A stretch of DNA of 64,000 nt from Streptomyces luomodiensis (GTDB lineage Bacteria; Actinomycetota; Actinomycetes; Streptomycetales; Streptomycetaceae), in assembly GCF_031679605.1 (NCBI RefSeq), contig NZ_CP117522.1, forward strand, positions 3,844,001 through 3,908,000. Direction: 5' to 3'. This document shows positions 1-8,584 of the stretch, in pieces. Numbering within the stretch: position 1 is the stretch's first letter; every line of letters starts with the position of its first letter. The notes beneath the pieces are model-generated. The model was not told the DNA's origin. It saw nothing but the letters and a program-made list of their open reading frames with translations, and made no database searches. The position numbers and the translations under genes were made by a program.

Positions 1-759
1 ATCGCGGCGGTCAAGGCGCTCGTCGCCCGGCTGGAGGCCCATGGCATCACGCCCGTCGTCGAGCTCCACTGGACCCACGGCAGGTACACCGGAGGGGACA
101 GCCACTGCCCCGACACCGAGTACGCCACCTGCCAGAAGCCGATGCCGGACGCCCAGTACACCCCGGCCTTCTGGACCTCGGTCGCCCGGACCTTCGGGAA
201 CGACCAGGCCGTGGTCTTCGACCTGTTCAACGAGCCGTTCCCGGACCGCGCCACCTCCGACCTCACGGCGGCGTGGAAGTGCTGGCGCGACGGCGGGAGC
301 TGCCCCGGAATCGACTTCCCGGTCGCCGGGATGCAGACCCTGCTGAACGCGGTACGGGCCACCGGTGCCAAGAACCTGGTCCTGATCCCGGGGGTGGCCT
401 ACTCCAACGATCTGCGCCAGTGGCTGACGTACAAGCCGAACGACCCGGCGGGCAACCTGGCCGCCGCCTGGCACGGCTACAACTTCAACACCTGCGCCAG
501 TGAGAGCTGTTTCGACCAGCAGCTGGCCCCGGTCATCGCCCAGGTCCCGTTCGTGGCGGGCGAGATCGGCGAGAACACCTGCTCCCACGGCTATATCGAC
601 CGGGTCATGGCCTGGCTGGACGCCAAGGGCGCCTCGTATCTGGGGTGGACCTGGAACACCTGGGACTGTTCCTCGGGCCCGTCTCTGATCAGCGATTACA
701 ACGGCACGCCGACCAACTTCGGCGTGGGACTCCGTGATCACCTGAAGGGAATGCAATGA
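1..759 (+). CDS. GH5 family endoglucanase (cellulase), 5' end outside window
   Basis: This is the C-terminal 252 residues of a secreted beta-1,4-glucanase; the open frame runs in from base 1, so signal peptide and N-terminus are missing. The general acid/base Glu of the GH5 NEP motif (DLFNEPF) is encoded at 232-234 and the nucleophile Glu (VAGEIGE) at 562-564. Six cysteines fit an extracellular, disulfide-bonded enzyme. No carbohydrate-binding module follows the catalytic domain. The stop overlaps the next start by 4 bases (ATGA), so it is translationally coupled to the GH6 gene. Family assignment is firm; the exact substrate within beta-1,4-glucans is inferred from the cellobiose operon next door. 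Confidence 0.88.
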   Translation: MAAVKALVARLEAHGITPVVELHWTHGRYTGGDSHCPDTEYATCQKPMPDAQYTPAFWTSVARTFGNDQAVVFDLFNEPFPDRATSDLTAAWKCWRDGGSCPGIDFPVAGMQTLLNAVRATGAKNLVLIPGVAYSNDLRQWLTYKPNDPAGNLAAAWHGYNFNTCASESCFDQQLAPVIAQVPFVAGEIGENTCSHGYIDRVMAWLDAKGASYLGWTWNTWDCSSGPSLISDYNGTPTNFGVGLRDHLKGMQ

Positions 760-2123
760 GCCGCAGAATCCGAATGGCGGGCACCCTGCTCGCCGCCTCC
801 GCGCTGACCATGGGGGCGCTGACCGGCGTGGCGTCCGCCCAGGGGGACAGCGGCAGGGCGGCCGCCGCGAAGGTCGACAACCCGTACTCGGGCGCCAAGG
901 TGTACGTGAACCCCGACTGGTCGGCGAAGGCCGCCGCCGAGCCCGGCGGCAGTAAGATCTCCAACCAGCCGACCGGCATCTGGCTGGACCGGATCGCCGC
1001 GATCAACGGTGTCAACGGCGCGATGGGGCTGCGCGCCCACCTCGACGAGGCGCTGAAGCAGTCGGGTGGCAGTCCGACCGTGGTCCAGCTGGTGGTCTAC
1101 GACCTGCCCGGCCGTGACTGCTCCGCGCTGGCGTCCAACGGCGAGCTCGGCCCGACCGAGATCGACAAGTACAAGACGCAGTTCATCGACCCGATCGCGG
1201 CGATCCTCTCCGAGTCCAAGTACGCCAACTCAAGTCTGCGGATCGTCAACACGATCGAGGTCGACTCGCTGCCCAACCTGGTCACCAACACCGGCGGCAA
1301 GGCCACCGCGACCCCCGAGTGCGACACGATGAAGGCGAACGGCAACTATGTGAAGGGCGTCGGCTACGCCCTGAACAAGCTGGGTGCCATCGGCAACGTC
1401 TACAACTACATCGACGCCGGGCACCACGGCTGGATCGGCTGGGACGACAACTTCAACCCCACCGCACAGGTGATCAAGCAGGCGGCGACGGCCGAGGGCA
1501 GCACGGTCGACAAGGTGGCCGGCATCATCACCAACACGGCCAACTTCAGCGCGCTGAAGGAGAACAACTTCACCATCAACGACTCGGTCAACGGCACCAC
1601 CGTGCGCCAGTCGAAGTGGGTGGACTGGAACCGGTACGTCGACGAGCTGTCCTACGCCCAGGCGTTCCGCCAGGAGCTGGTCAACGTCGGCTTCCCGAGC
1701 AACATCGGCGCGCTGATCGACACCTCCCGCAACGGCTGGGGCGGCTCGGCCCGGCCCACCGGCCCCGGCGCGAAGACCAGCGTGGACACCTACGTCGACG
1801 GCGGGCGCTACGACCGCCGGATCCACATCGGCAACTGGTGCAACCAGTCCGGCGCCGGGCTCGGTGAGCGGCCCAAGGCGGCACCCGCGTCCGGGATCGA
1901 CGCGTACGTCTGGATGAAGCCCCCGGGCGAGTCGGACGGCGCGAGCTCCGAGATCCCGAACGACGAGGGCAAGGGCTTCGACCGGATGTGCGACCCGACG
2001 TACACCGGCAACGCGCGCAACGGCTACAACATGTCGGGGGCGCTGGCGAACGCTCCGCTGTCGGGCCACTGGTTCTCGGCCCAGTTCCAGGAGCTGCTGA
2101 AGAACGCCTACCCGGCGCTGTAA
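756..2123 (+). CDS. GH6 family cellulase (cellobiohydrolase/endoglucanase)
   Basis: A 455-residue secreted cellulase. Residues 1-28 are a Sec signal peptide ending ASA. The mature protein is essentially one GH6 domain. The signature DLPGRDCSALASNGE lies at 116-130, with D121 equivalent to the pKa-modulating Asp of family 6. D170 in IEVDSLPNLV matches the catalytic acid. NYIDAGHHGWIGW is also a family motif. No CBM or Fn3 linker is present, which is unusual for a Streptomyces cellulase of this family. It overlaps the GH5 gene by 4 bases and is followed by a strong hairpin. The product is probably cellobiose, which the neighbouring CebEFG system imports. Confidence 0.92.
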   Translation: MSRRIRMAGTLLAASALTMGALTGVASAQGDSGRAAAAKVDNPYSGAKVYVNPDWSAKAAAEPGGSKISNQPTGIWLDRIAAINGVNGAMGLRAHLDEALKQSGGSPTVVQLVVYDLPGRDCSALASNGELGPTEIDKYKTQFIDPIAAILSESKYANSSLRIVNTIEVDSLPNLVTNTGGKATATPECDTMKANGNYVKGVGYALNKLGAIGNVYNYIDAGHHGWIGWDDNFNPTAQVIKQAATAEGSTVDKVAGIITNTANFSALKENNFTINDSVNGTTVRQSKWVDWNRYVDELSYAQAFRQELVNVGFPSNIGALIDTSRNGWGGSARPTGPGAKTSVDTYVDGGRYDRRIHIGNWCNQSGAGLGERPKAAPASGIDAYVWMKPPGESDGASSEIPNDEGKGFDRMCDPTYTGNARNGYNMSGALANAPLSGHWFSAQFQELLKNAYPAL

Positions 2124-2144
2124 TCGTACGACCCGTCCCCTGAG

Positions 2145-2188
2145 GCAGGGCCGGTGGACGCACTGCGTCCACCGGCCCTGCTGCCTTT
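2145..2188 (+). terminator. Rho-independent terminator after the cellulase pair
   Basis: A 16-bp perfect GC-rich stem (arms 2145-2160 and 2166-2181) with a 5-nt loop is followed by a short T run. It lies between the GH6 stop and the convergent cebR stop and may serve both. Confidence 0.85.
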
Positions 2189-2242
2189 TGCACGTCAGGA
2201 CGACTGAACTTCAGGACGACCGCAGGTCAGAACGGCTGGATG

Positions 2243-3301
2243 TCAGGACGACTGCCGGCGCACCAGCTGGGTGGGCAGGACCAGTTGGGGCCGTTTGGAG
2301 GTACGGTCCGACGGTTCCCCGATCTCCTCCAGCAGCACCCGCACCATCGCCCGGCCCATCTCCTCGGTGGCCTGCCGGACGCTGGTGAGCGGAGGGTCCA
2401 TATGGCGGGCGACGGCCGAGTCCTCGAAGCCGACCAGCGCCACGTCGTCCGGGACGCGGCGCCCGTTCTCGCGCAGCACCTGACGGGCGCCCGCGGCCAT
2501 CACGTCCGAGGCGGCGAAGACCCCGTCCAGGTCAGGTCGCTGGTCGAGCAGTTGGCGCATCGCCCGGCGGCCGCCCTCCTCGGTGAAGTCCGCGGTCGCC
2601 ACGAGTTCGGCTTCCACTTCGCGGCCCGCCGCCCGGACCGCGGCGCTGTAGCCTTCCAGCCGGCACCGGGCGACGTACATGTCCAGCGGGCCGGTGATGG
2701 TGGCGACCTTCGAACGGCCGCGGCCGATGAGATGCTCCACGGCGGACTGGGCACCGCCGGTGTTGTCCGAGTCGACGTACGGGACCGATTCATGCGCCGA
2801 ACGACGGCCGCTGAGCACCGCCGGCATCTCGATCTGCTCCAGCAGATCCGGAAGCGGATCGTCCGCGTGGACGGAGACCAGCAGCACCCCGTCGACCCGG
2901 TGTGCGGAGAGGTAGTCCGCGAGCCGCTGCCGTTCCTTGGGGGTGCGGATGAGGGTCAGCAGCAGTTGCAGGTCGGTGTCGGCGAGTTCGGCGCCGACCC
3001 CGCGGATGATGTCGGAGAAGTACGGTTCGGCGAACAGCCGGGTCTCGGGCTCGGGGATGACCAGGGCGACGGCGTCGGCACGGTTGGCGGCGAGCGCGCG
3101 GGCCACCCGGTTCGGCACATAGCCGAGCTCGGCGACGGCCTGCTCCACGGCCGTACGGGTGCGGTCGCTGACCCGGGGCGAACCGTTGATCACCCGGGAG
3201 ACGGTGCCGCGGCCGACTCCGGCGCGGGCCGCGACCTCCTCCAGGGTCGGCCTTCCCCGTCCCGCGCCCCGCCCCGCGCCATGCCGCCGCGTTCCTGCCA
3301 T
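2243..3301 (-). CDS. cebR: CebR, LacI-family cellobiose-responsive repressor
   Basis: A 352-residue LacI/GalR regulator. An N-terminal helix-turn-helix (about residues 16-65, RPTLEEVAARAGVGRGTVSRV) is followed by a periplasmic-binding-like effector domain. I chose ATG 3301 because a GGAGG lies seven bases upstream; the reading frame is open to 3364 but has no ribosome site there. It is divergent from cebE, with a perfect TGGGAGCGCTCCCA palindrome in the shared intergenic region. In Streptomyces CebR represses cellulase and ceb genes and is released by cellobiose or cellotriose. It probably controls the operon to its right and its own promoter. Confidence 0.95.
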   Translation of the reverse strand: MAGTRRHGAGRGAGRGRPTLEEVAARAGVGRGTVSRVINGSPRVSDRTRTAVEQAVAELGYVPNRVARALAANRADAVALVIPEPETRLFAEPYFSDIIRGVGAELADTDLQLLLTLIRTPKERQRLADYLSAHRVDGVLLVSVHADDPLPDLLEQIEMPAVLSGRRSAHESVPYVDSDNTGGAQSAVEHLIGRGRSKVATITGPLDMYVARCRLEGYSAAVRAAGREVEAELVATADFTEEGGRRAMRQLLDQRPDLDGVFAASDVMAAGARQVLRENGRRVPDDVALVGFEDSAVARHMDPPLTSVRQATEEMGRAMVRVLLEEIGEPSDRTSKRPQLVLPTQLVRRQSS

Positions 3302-3450
3302 ATCGCGCCTCCAGCCGTCCGTACCCGCAGTTCCAACCCCCCGATGGGCGGCCTGCGGGGACATTCAACAGCAGTGTGGTTTCGGGAAGTTGTTTCGCGC
3401 GCTCCCTTGACACCCCAGCGGGGAGCGGCGACCCTTCAACACATCACAGC

Positions 3451-3464
3451 TGGGAGCGCTCCCA
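3451..3464. promoter_or_regulatory. CebR operator, perfect palindrome
   Basis: TGGGAGCGCTCCCA matches the published CebR box exactly. It sits 116 bases upstream of cebE and 149 upstream of cebR, so it can control both divergent promoters. The rest of 3302-3580 shows only the ribosome sites (AGGAGG at 3570-3575 before cebE). Confidence 0.93.
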
Positions 3465-3580
3465 CAGTACCTGAGCCATACACAACCCGCACGATGCCCG
3501 CCCGGCTCGATGCATCGCAAAGAACCACGTATCACTGTTTTTCGGCCGGAAGCCGTTGGGCGGGGCGCTAGGAGGACGGA

Positions 3581-4912
3581 ATGCGCAGGAGCACTGGTAG
3601 TTACCGCAGCAGAGCGGTGGTCCTCGCGGCCGTCGCCGCCTTAGGAGCCGGGCTGCTCAGCGGCTGCGCCGACGACGGCGACGACAGCAAGAGCGGAAAG
3701 TCCGGGGGCGGGGGCGGTGGCGGGACCACCATCACCATGGGCCTCTTCGGCACCTTCGGCTTCGAGGAAGCCGGCCTTTACGACGAGTACATGAAGCTCC
3801 ACCCGGACATCAAGATCGAGCAGACGGTCATCGAGCGCAATGAGAACTACTACCCGCAGCTGCTGAACCACCTCAGCACGGGCAGTGGTCTGGCCGATGT
3901 CCAGGGCATCGAGATCGCCAATATCACCGAGGTCGGCCAGACCCAGGCGGCCAAGTTCGTTGATCTTTCGAAGACAGAGGGCGTCAAGAAAGAGAACTGG
4001 CTCGACTGGAAATGGCAGCAGGGAACCACGAAGGACGGCAAGACGATCGGCCTCGGGACCGACATCGGCCCCATGGCGATCTGTTACCGCAAGGACCTGT
4101 TCCAGAAGGCGGGGCTGCCCACCGACCGTGAGAAGGTCGGCCAGCTGTGGTCCGGCGACTGGAACAAGTACCTGGAGGCCGGCGAGAAGTACATGAAGAA
4201 GGCGCCCGGCGACACCACCTTCGTCGACGCGGCCTCCGGTGTGTACAACGCGGTGATCTCCAGCAGCGCCGAGCGCTACTACGACAAGAGCGGCAAGGTC
4301 GTCTACAAGGACAGCCCGGCCGTGAAGGACGCCTGGGACATCGCCACCAAGGCGGCCACCGGGCATCTGACCGCCAAGCTCCAGCAGTTCCAGAAGACCT
4401 GGGACCAGGCGTTCGCCAACGGGAAGTTCGCCACCGTCGCGTGCCCGCCGTGGATGCTCGGCTACATCCAGGAGAAGGCCGGGGACAAGGCGAAGAACCA
4501 GTGGGACGTCGCCGCCGCCCCCAAGCCCGGCAACTGGGGCGGATCCTTCCTCGGCGTACCGGAGGCGGGCAAGCACAAGGAGGAGGCGGCCAAGCTCGTC
4601 GCCTGGCTGACCGCGCCGGAGCAGCAGGCCAAGCTGTTCGCCAAGCGGGGCAGCTGGCCGAGCGCCGTGGCCTCGTACTCCCTGCCCAAGGTGTCCACCG
4701 CCAAGCACCCCTACTTCGACAACGCGCCGATCGGCCAGATCTTCACCCAGGCCGCCAAGGGCATTCCGGTCCAGGTACTCGGCCCGAAGGACCAGATCAT
4801 CGCCTCGAACATCGCGGACATCGGCCTGCTCCAGGTCGACCAGCAGGGCAAGTCCCCTGAGGAGGGCTGGAAGGCCGCGACCAAATCGATCGACAACGCG
4901 CTGGACCAGTGA
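3581..4912 (+). CDS. cebE: CebE, cellobiose/cellotriose-binding lipoprotein
   Basis: A 443-residue extracellular solute-binding protein of the sugar ABC family. A type II signal peptide with lipobox LSGC (Cys28) anchors it to the membrane. A Gly/Ser linker (about 33-48) precedes the binding domain. AGGAGG lies just upstream of the ATG. The signal-peptide codon 21 (3641-3643) is TTA, the rare leucine codon read only by the bldA tRNA in Streptomyces, so synthesis may depend on bldA. It overlaps cebF by four bases. No ATPase gene is nearby; in Streptomyces the shared MsiK ATPase drives this importer. Confidence 0.95.
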   Translation: MRRSTGSYRSRAVVLAAVAALGAGLLSGCADDGDDSKSGKSGGGGGGGTTITMGLFGTFGFEEAGLYDEYMKLHPDIKIEQTVIERNENYYPQLLNHLSTGSGLADVQGIEIANITEVGQTQAAKFVDLSKTEGVKKENWLDWKWQQGTTKDGKTIGLGTDIGPMAICYRKDLFQKAGLPTDREKVGQLWSGDWNKYLEAGEKYMKKAPGDTTFVDAASGVYNAVISSSAERYYDKSGKVVYKDSPAVKDAWDIATKAATGHLTAKLQQFQKTWDQAFANGKFATVACPPWMLGYIQEKAGDKAKNQWDVAAAPKPGNWGGSFLGVPEAGKHKEEAAKLVAWLTAPEQQAKLFAKRGSWPSAVASYSLPKVSTAKHPYFDNAPIGQIFTQAAKGIPVQVLGPKDQIIASNIADIGLLQVDQQGKSPEEGWKAATKSIDNALDQ

Positions 4913-5934
4913 CCCGGATGCCGACCACTTCCGGTACCGCCGCGCCCCCCGCAGGGCAGGGGGGCGCGGCCCCGCGCCGCGCCGCCGAGACGTCGCCCCT
5001 CGATCCCCGGGAACAGCGGCGGCGCGAACGGCTCAGCCGCCGCTACCGCCGGGACATCCGGTGGAGCCCGTACGCCTTCATCGCCCCGTTCTTCCTCTTC
5101 TTCGCCGCCTTCGGGCTCTTCCCGCTGCTCTACACGGGATGGGCCGCGCTGCACCGGGTGGAGCTGACCGACCCCACCCATATGGAGTGGGCCGGGATGC
5201 ACAACTTCTCCCGGCTGTGGGACGACGAGTTCTTCTGGAACGCCCTCCAGAACACCTTCACCATCGGGGTCATCTCGACCGTGCCGCAGCTGGTCATGGC
5301 GCTGGGGCTGGCCCATCTGCTCAACTACAAGCTGCGCGGCTCGATGTTCTTCCGGGTCGCCATCCTCACCCCGTACGCCACCTCGGTGGCGGCCGCGACG
5401 CTGGTGTTCGTGCTGCTCTTCGGCCGTGACTACGGAATGGTCAACTGGGCGCTGGACGCGATCGGCATCGATCCGATCGACTGGCAGAACGGCACCTGGA
5501 CCTCGCAGCTCGCGGTCTCCACGATCGTGATCTGGCGCTGGACCGGCTACAACGCGCTGATCTACCTGGCCGCGATGCAGGCCGTGCCGGGCGATCTGTA
5601 CGAGTCGGCGGCGCTGGACGGGGCGTCCCGCTGGCAGCAGTTCGTGCATGTCACGATCCCCTCGCTGCGCCCCACCATCCTGTTCACCGTCGTGGTGTCC
5701 ACGATCGGGGCGACCCAGCTCTTCGGTGAGCCGCTGCTGTTCAACGGCAGCGCGGGCGCCACCGGCGGGGCCGACCACCAGTTCCAGACGCTCGGGCTCT
5801 ACATGTACGAACAGGGCTGGGTGAATCTGCACCTGGGCCGGGCCTCGGCCATCGCCTGGACCATGTTCCTGATCCTGCTGCTGATCGCCGCCGTCAACTG
5901 GCTGGTGTCGCGACGGCTGCGGAAGAGCCAGTGA
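4909..5934 (+). CDS. cebF: CebF, sugar ABC transporter permease
   Basis: A 341-residue inner-membrane permease with about six transmembrane segments and a cytoplasmic N-terminal tail of about 50 residues rich in Ala, Pro and Arg. The EAA loop reads YESAALDGASRWQQF, the site that contacts the ATPase (MsiK). A GTG start at 4909 overlaps the cebE stop (GTGA); an ATG at 4918 is an alternative. It forms a heterodimer with CebG. Confidence 0.94.
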   Translation: MTRMPTTSGTAAPPAGQGGAAPRRAAETSPLDPREQRRRERLSRRYRRDIRWSPYAFIAPFFLFFAAFGLFPLLYTGWAALHRVELTDPTHMEWAGMHNFSRLWDDEFFWNALQNTFTIGVISTVPQLVMALGLAHLLNYKLRGSMFFRVAILTPYATSVAAATLVFVLLFGRDYGMVNWALDAIGIDPIDWQNGTWTSQLAVSTIVIWRWTGYNALIYLAAMQAVPGDLYESAALDGASRWQQFVHVTIPSLRPTILFTVVVSTIGATQLFGEPLLFNGSAGATGGADHQFQTLGLYMYEQGWVNLHLGRASAIAWTMFLILLLIAAVNWLVSRRLRKSQ

Positions 5935-5951
5935 GGGAGACGAGGACCACC

Positions 5952-6863
5952 ATGACCACCACTGTGTCTGCCACGTCTCCCCCGGCGGCCCCCGCGCCCG
6001 CCGCGCCGCCCCCGGCCCGCAAGGGCCGCAACCGGGCCGGTAAGCAGCTGCACGGCGGCTGGATCACCTATACGGTGCTCATCGTCTTCACCGTGGGTTC
6101 GCTGTTCCCGCTGGTGTGGACCGCCATCGCGGCGTCCCGCACCAACACCCGGCTGGCCGAGACGCCACCGCCCTTCTGGTTCGGCGGCAACCTCTTCAGC
6201 AACCTGGACACGGCGTGGAACGACGCCAACATGGGCGCCGCGCTGCTCAATACGGCCGTGGTGGCCGGCACCATCGCGGCCGGGACCGTGCTGTTCTCGA
6301 CCATCGCGGGCTTCGCCTTCGCCAAGCTGCGCTTCCGCTTCAAGAACCTGCTGCTGATGCTCACCATCGGAACGATGATGGTGCCGCCCCAGCTGAGCGT
6401 CGTACCGCTGTACATGGTGGTCGCCAAGCTGGAGTGGACCGACCAGTTGCAGGCCGTCATCCTGCCGACGCTGGTGACCGCCTTCGGGGTGTTCTTCATG
6501 CGGCAGTACCTCAGCCAGGCGCTGCCGACGGAGCTGATCGAGGCGGCGCGGATGGACGGTGCGAGCAGTCTGCGGATCATCTGGCACGTGGTCTTCCCGG
6601 CGGCCCGCCCGGCCATGGCCGTGCTGGGGATGCTCACCTTCGTCCAGGCGTGGAACGACTTCTTCTGGCCGATCATCGCGCTCACCCAGACCGGCAACCC
6701 GACGGTCCAGGTCGCCCTGAACGGGCTGGGCCGCGGGTACATCCCGGACCAGTCGGTGATCATGGCGGGTGCGCTGCTGGGCACGTTGCCGCTGCTGATC
6801 GCCTTCGTCCTGTTCGGCAAGCAGATCGTGGGGGGCATCATGCAGGGGGCGGTCAAGGGCTAG
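5952..6863 (+). CDS. cebG: CebG, sugar ABC transporter permease
   Basis: A 303-residue permease and partner of CebF. About six transmembrane helices and an EAA loop ([16 protein letters not shown]) are visible. The ATG at 5952 has a purine-rich GGGAGACGAGG upstream; a GTG at 5931, overlapping the cebF stop, would add seven residues and is the alternative start. The 137-base gap to bglC holds a CCTTCCCGT triplet repeat (about 6919-6945) and the second CebR box. Confidence 0.93.
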   Translation: MTTTVSATSPPAAPAPAAPPPARKGRNRAGKQLHGGWITYTVLIVFTVGSLFPLVWTAIAASRTNTRLAETPPPFWFGGNLFSNLDTAWNDANMGAALLNTAVVAGTIAAGTVLFSTIAGFAFAKLRFRFKNLLLMLTIGTMMVPPQLSVVPLYMVVAKLEWTDQLQAVILPTLVTAFGVFFMRQYLSQALPTELIEAARMDGASSLRIIWHVVFPAARPAMAVLGMLTFVQAWNDFFWPIIALTQTGNPTVQVALNGLGRGYIPDQSVIMAGALLGTLPLLIAFVLFGKQIVGGIMQGAVKG

Positions 6864-6987
6864 CGGCTCGCGCCCGGCCCACCGCCCCTCCCCCCACACC
6901 CGCGACCGTCCGTCCCCCCTTCCCGTCCTTCCCGTCCTTCCCGTCCGCCGTCTCTCCCCTCCCCTCACGCCCCACCACGACCTCGAA

Positions 6988-7001
6988 TGGGAGCGCTTCC
7001 A
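6988..7001. promoter_or_regulatory. Second CebR operator, overlapping the bglC ribosome site and start codon
   Basis: TGGGAGCGCTTCCA differs from the perfect palindrome by one base. Its GGGAG (6989-6993) is also the only plausible ribosome-binding site for bglC and its last base is the A of the ATG. A bound repressor would act as a roadblock to read-through from cebG and on any local promoter. Confidence 0.85.
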
Positions 7002-8404
7002 TGACTCTTTCCTTCCCGCCCGGATTCCTGTGGGGCGCGGCCTCGGCCGCCTACCAGGTCGAGGGCGCCGCACAGGAGGACGGCCGCACCCCGTCCATCT
7101 GGGACACCTTCAGCCATACCCCGGGCAAGGTGCTCGCGGGTGACACCGGCGATGTGGCCGTCGACCACTACCACCGCTTCCGCGACGACGTCCGGCTGAT
7201 GTCGGAGCTGAACCTGGGGGCGTACCGCTTCTCGGTGTCCTGGTCGCGGGTGCAGCCCACCGGCCGGGGACCGGCCGTGCAGCGCGGGCTCGACTTCTAC
7301 CGCGCGCTGGTGGACGAGCTGCTGGGCGCGGGCATCCAGCCGGTGCTCACCCTCTACCACTGGGACCTCCCCCAGGAGCTGGAGAACGCGGGCGGCTGGC
7401 CGGAGCGCGAGACGGCCGAGCGGTTCGCCGAGTACGCGGGCATCGTGGCCGGGGCGCTCGGCGACCGCGTCGAGTTCTGGACCACCCTCAACGAGCCGTG
7501 GTGCAGCGCCTTCCTGGGCTACGGCTCGGGGGTGCACGCCCCGGGCCGCACCGAGCGGCTGGCCCCGCTGCGCGCCGCCCACCACCTGAACCTCGCCCAT
7601 GGCCTCGGCGCCCAGGCGCTGCGCGCCGCGCTGCCCGCCCGCGCCCAGGTCGCCATCAGCCTCAACCCGGCGGTGGTCCGGCCGCTCACCGACAAGCCGG
7701 AGGACCTGGACGCCCAGCGGCGTATCGACGCGCTGGCCAACCGCGTCTTCAGCGGTCCGCTGCTGCGCGGTGCGTACCCCAGCGATCTGATCCGGGACAC
7801 CGCCTCGATCACCGACTGGTCGTTCGTCCGCGACGGCGACCTGGCCGTCATCAAGCACCCCCTGGACGCGCTGGGCATCAACTACTACACCCCGTCCCTG
7901 GTATCAGCCGCCGACGACGAGGAATCGGCCGCCCGCAACGACGGCCACGGCGACAGCTCCCACTCCCCCTGGCCGGGCTCGGAGCGGGTCTCCTTCCACC
8001 AGACCCCGGGCGAGCGCACCGAGATGGGCTGGACGATCGACCCGAGCGGACTGCACGACCTGCTGATGCGCTACAGCCGTGAGGCGCCGGGCGTACCGCT
8101 GTACATCACCGAGAACGGCGCGGCGTTCGACGACAAGCCGGACGCGGAGGGCGCGGTCCACGACCCGCAGCGGATCGACTACCTCCAGGCCCATCTGGCC
8201 GCCGCCCACCAGGCCATCGCGGACGGCGCCGATCTGCGCGGCTACTTCCTGTGGTCGCTGATGGACAACTTCGAATGGGCGTACGGCTACAGCAAGCGCT
8301 TCGGCGCGGTCTACATCGACTATCCGACCCAGGCCCGGGTGCCCAAGTCCAGTGCCCACTGGTACGCCCGGGTGGCCCGCACCGGGGAGCTTCCGGCGGC
8401 GTAG
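7001..8404 (+). CDS. bglC: BglC, GH1 intracellular beta-glucosidase
   Basis: A 467-residue cytoplasmic beta-glucosidase that splits imported cellobiose and cellotriose to glucose. The acid/base Glu is E165 (TLNEP) and the nucleophile is E371 (YITENGA). N-terminal [14 protein letters not shown] is the second GH1 signature. No signal peptide is present. ATG 7001 is preceded by GGGAG inside the CebR box. The frame is open far upstream (to 6116) but that stretch is only the shadow of cebG. It is last in the ceb operon, closed by a strong hairpin. Confidence 0.96.
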   Translation: MTLSFPPGFLWGAASAAYQVEGAAQEDGRTPSIWDTFSHTPGKVLAGDTGDVAVDHYHRFRDDVRLMSELNLGAYRFSVSWSRVQPTGRGPAVQRGLDFYRALVDELLGAGIQPVLTLYHWDLPQELENAGGWPERETAERFAEYAGIVAGALGDRVEFWTTLNEPWCSAFLGYGSGVHAPGRTERLAPLRAAHHLNLAHGLGAQALRAALPARAQVAISLNPAVVRPLTDKPEDLDAQRRIDALANRVFSGPLLRGAYPSDLIRDTASITDWSFVRDGDLAVIKHPLDALGINYYTPSLVSAADDEESAARNDGHGDSSHSPWPGSERVSFHQTPGERTEMGWTIDPSGLHDLLMRYSREAPGVPLYITENGAAFDDKPDAEGAVHDPQRIDYLQAHLAAAHQAIADGADLRGYFLWSLMDNFEWAYGYSKRFGAVYIDYPTQARVPKSSAHWYARVARTGELPAA

Positions 8405-8415
8405 CGGGCCCTCGT

Positions 8416-8453
8416 CCGCGGCGCCGCCCGCCGGGGGGCGGGCGGCGCCGCGG
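8416..8453 (+). terminator. Terminator of the ceb operon
   Basis: A 17-bp perfect stem (8416-8432 with 8437-8453) and a GGGG loop start 12 bases after the bglC stop. No T run follows, as is common in Streptomyces. Confidence 0.85.
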
Positions 8454-8584
8454 TGGCCGGACGGGGCGCGCGCACCCGGGCGCAACCGGGCCGGTGCCTT
8501 CTTCCATCAATGGGATGACGCCCTGATCCACCCGGCCGAAGAGGGCCGTCACCGGGTGGGAACGCCTGGTAAATCCATTGAGAC

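Noticed and set aside
1230..2069. A 279-residue minus-strand frame inside the GH6 gene
   Set aside because: A typical GC-rich shadow frame: composition is Val/Ala/Arg/Asp with no motif, opposite a well-supported gene.
6116..8404. A 762-residue fusion ending in BglC
   Set aside because: The first 295 residues are the out-of-frame shadow of cebG; BglC starts at ATG 7001 with its own ribosome site.
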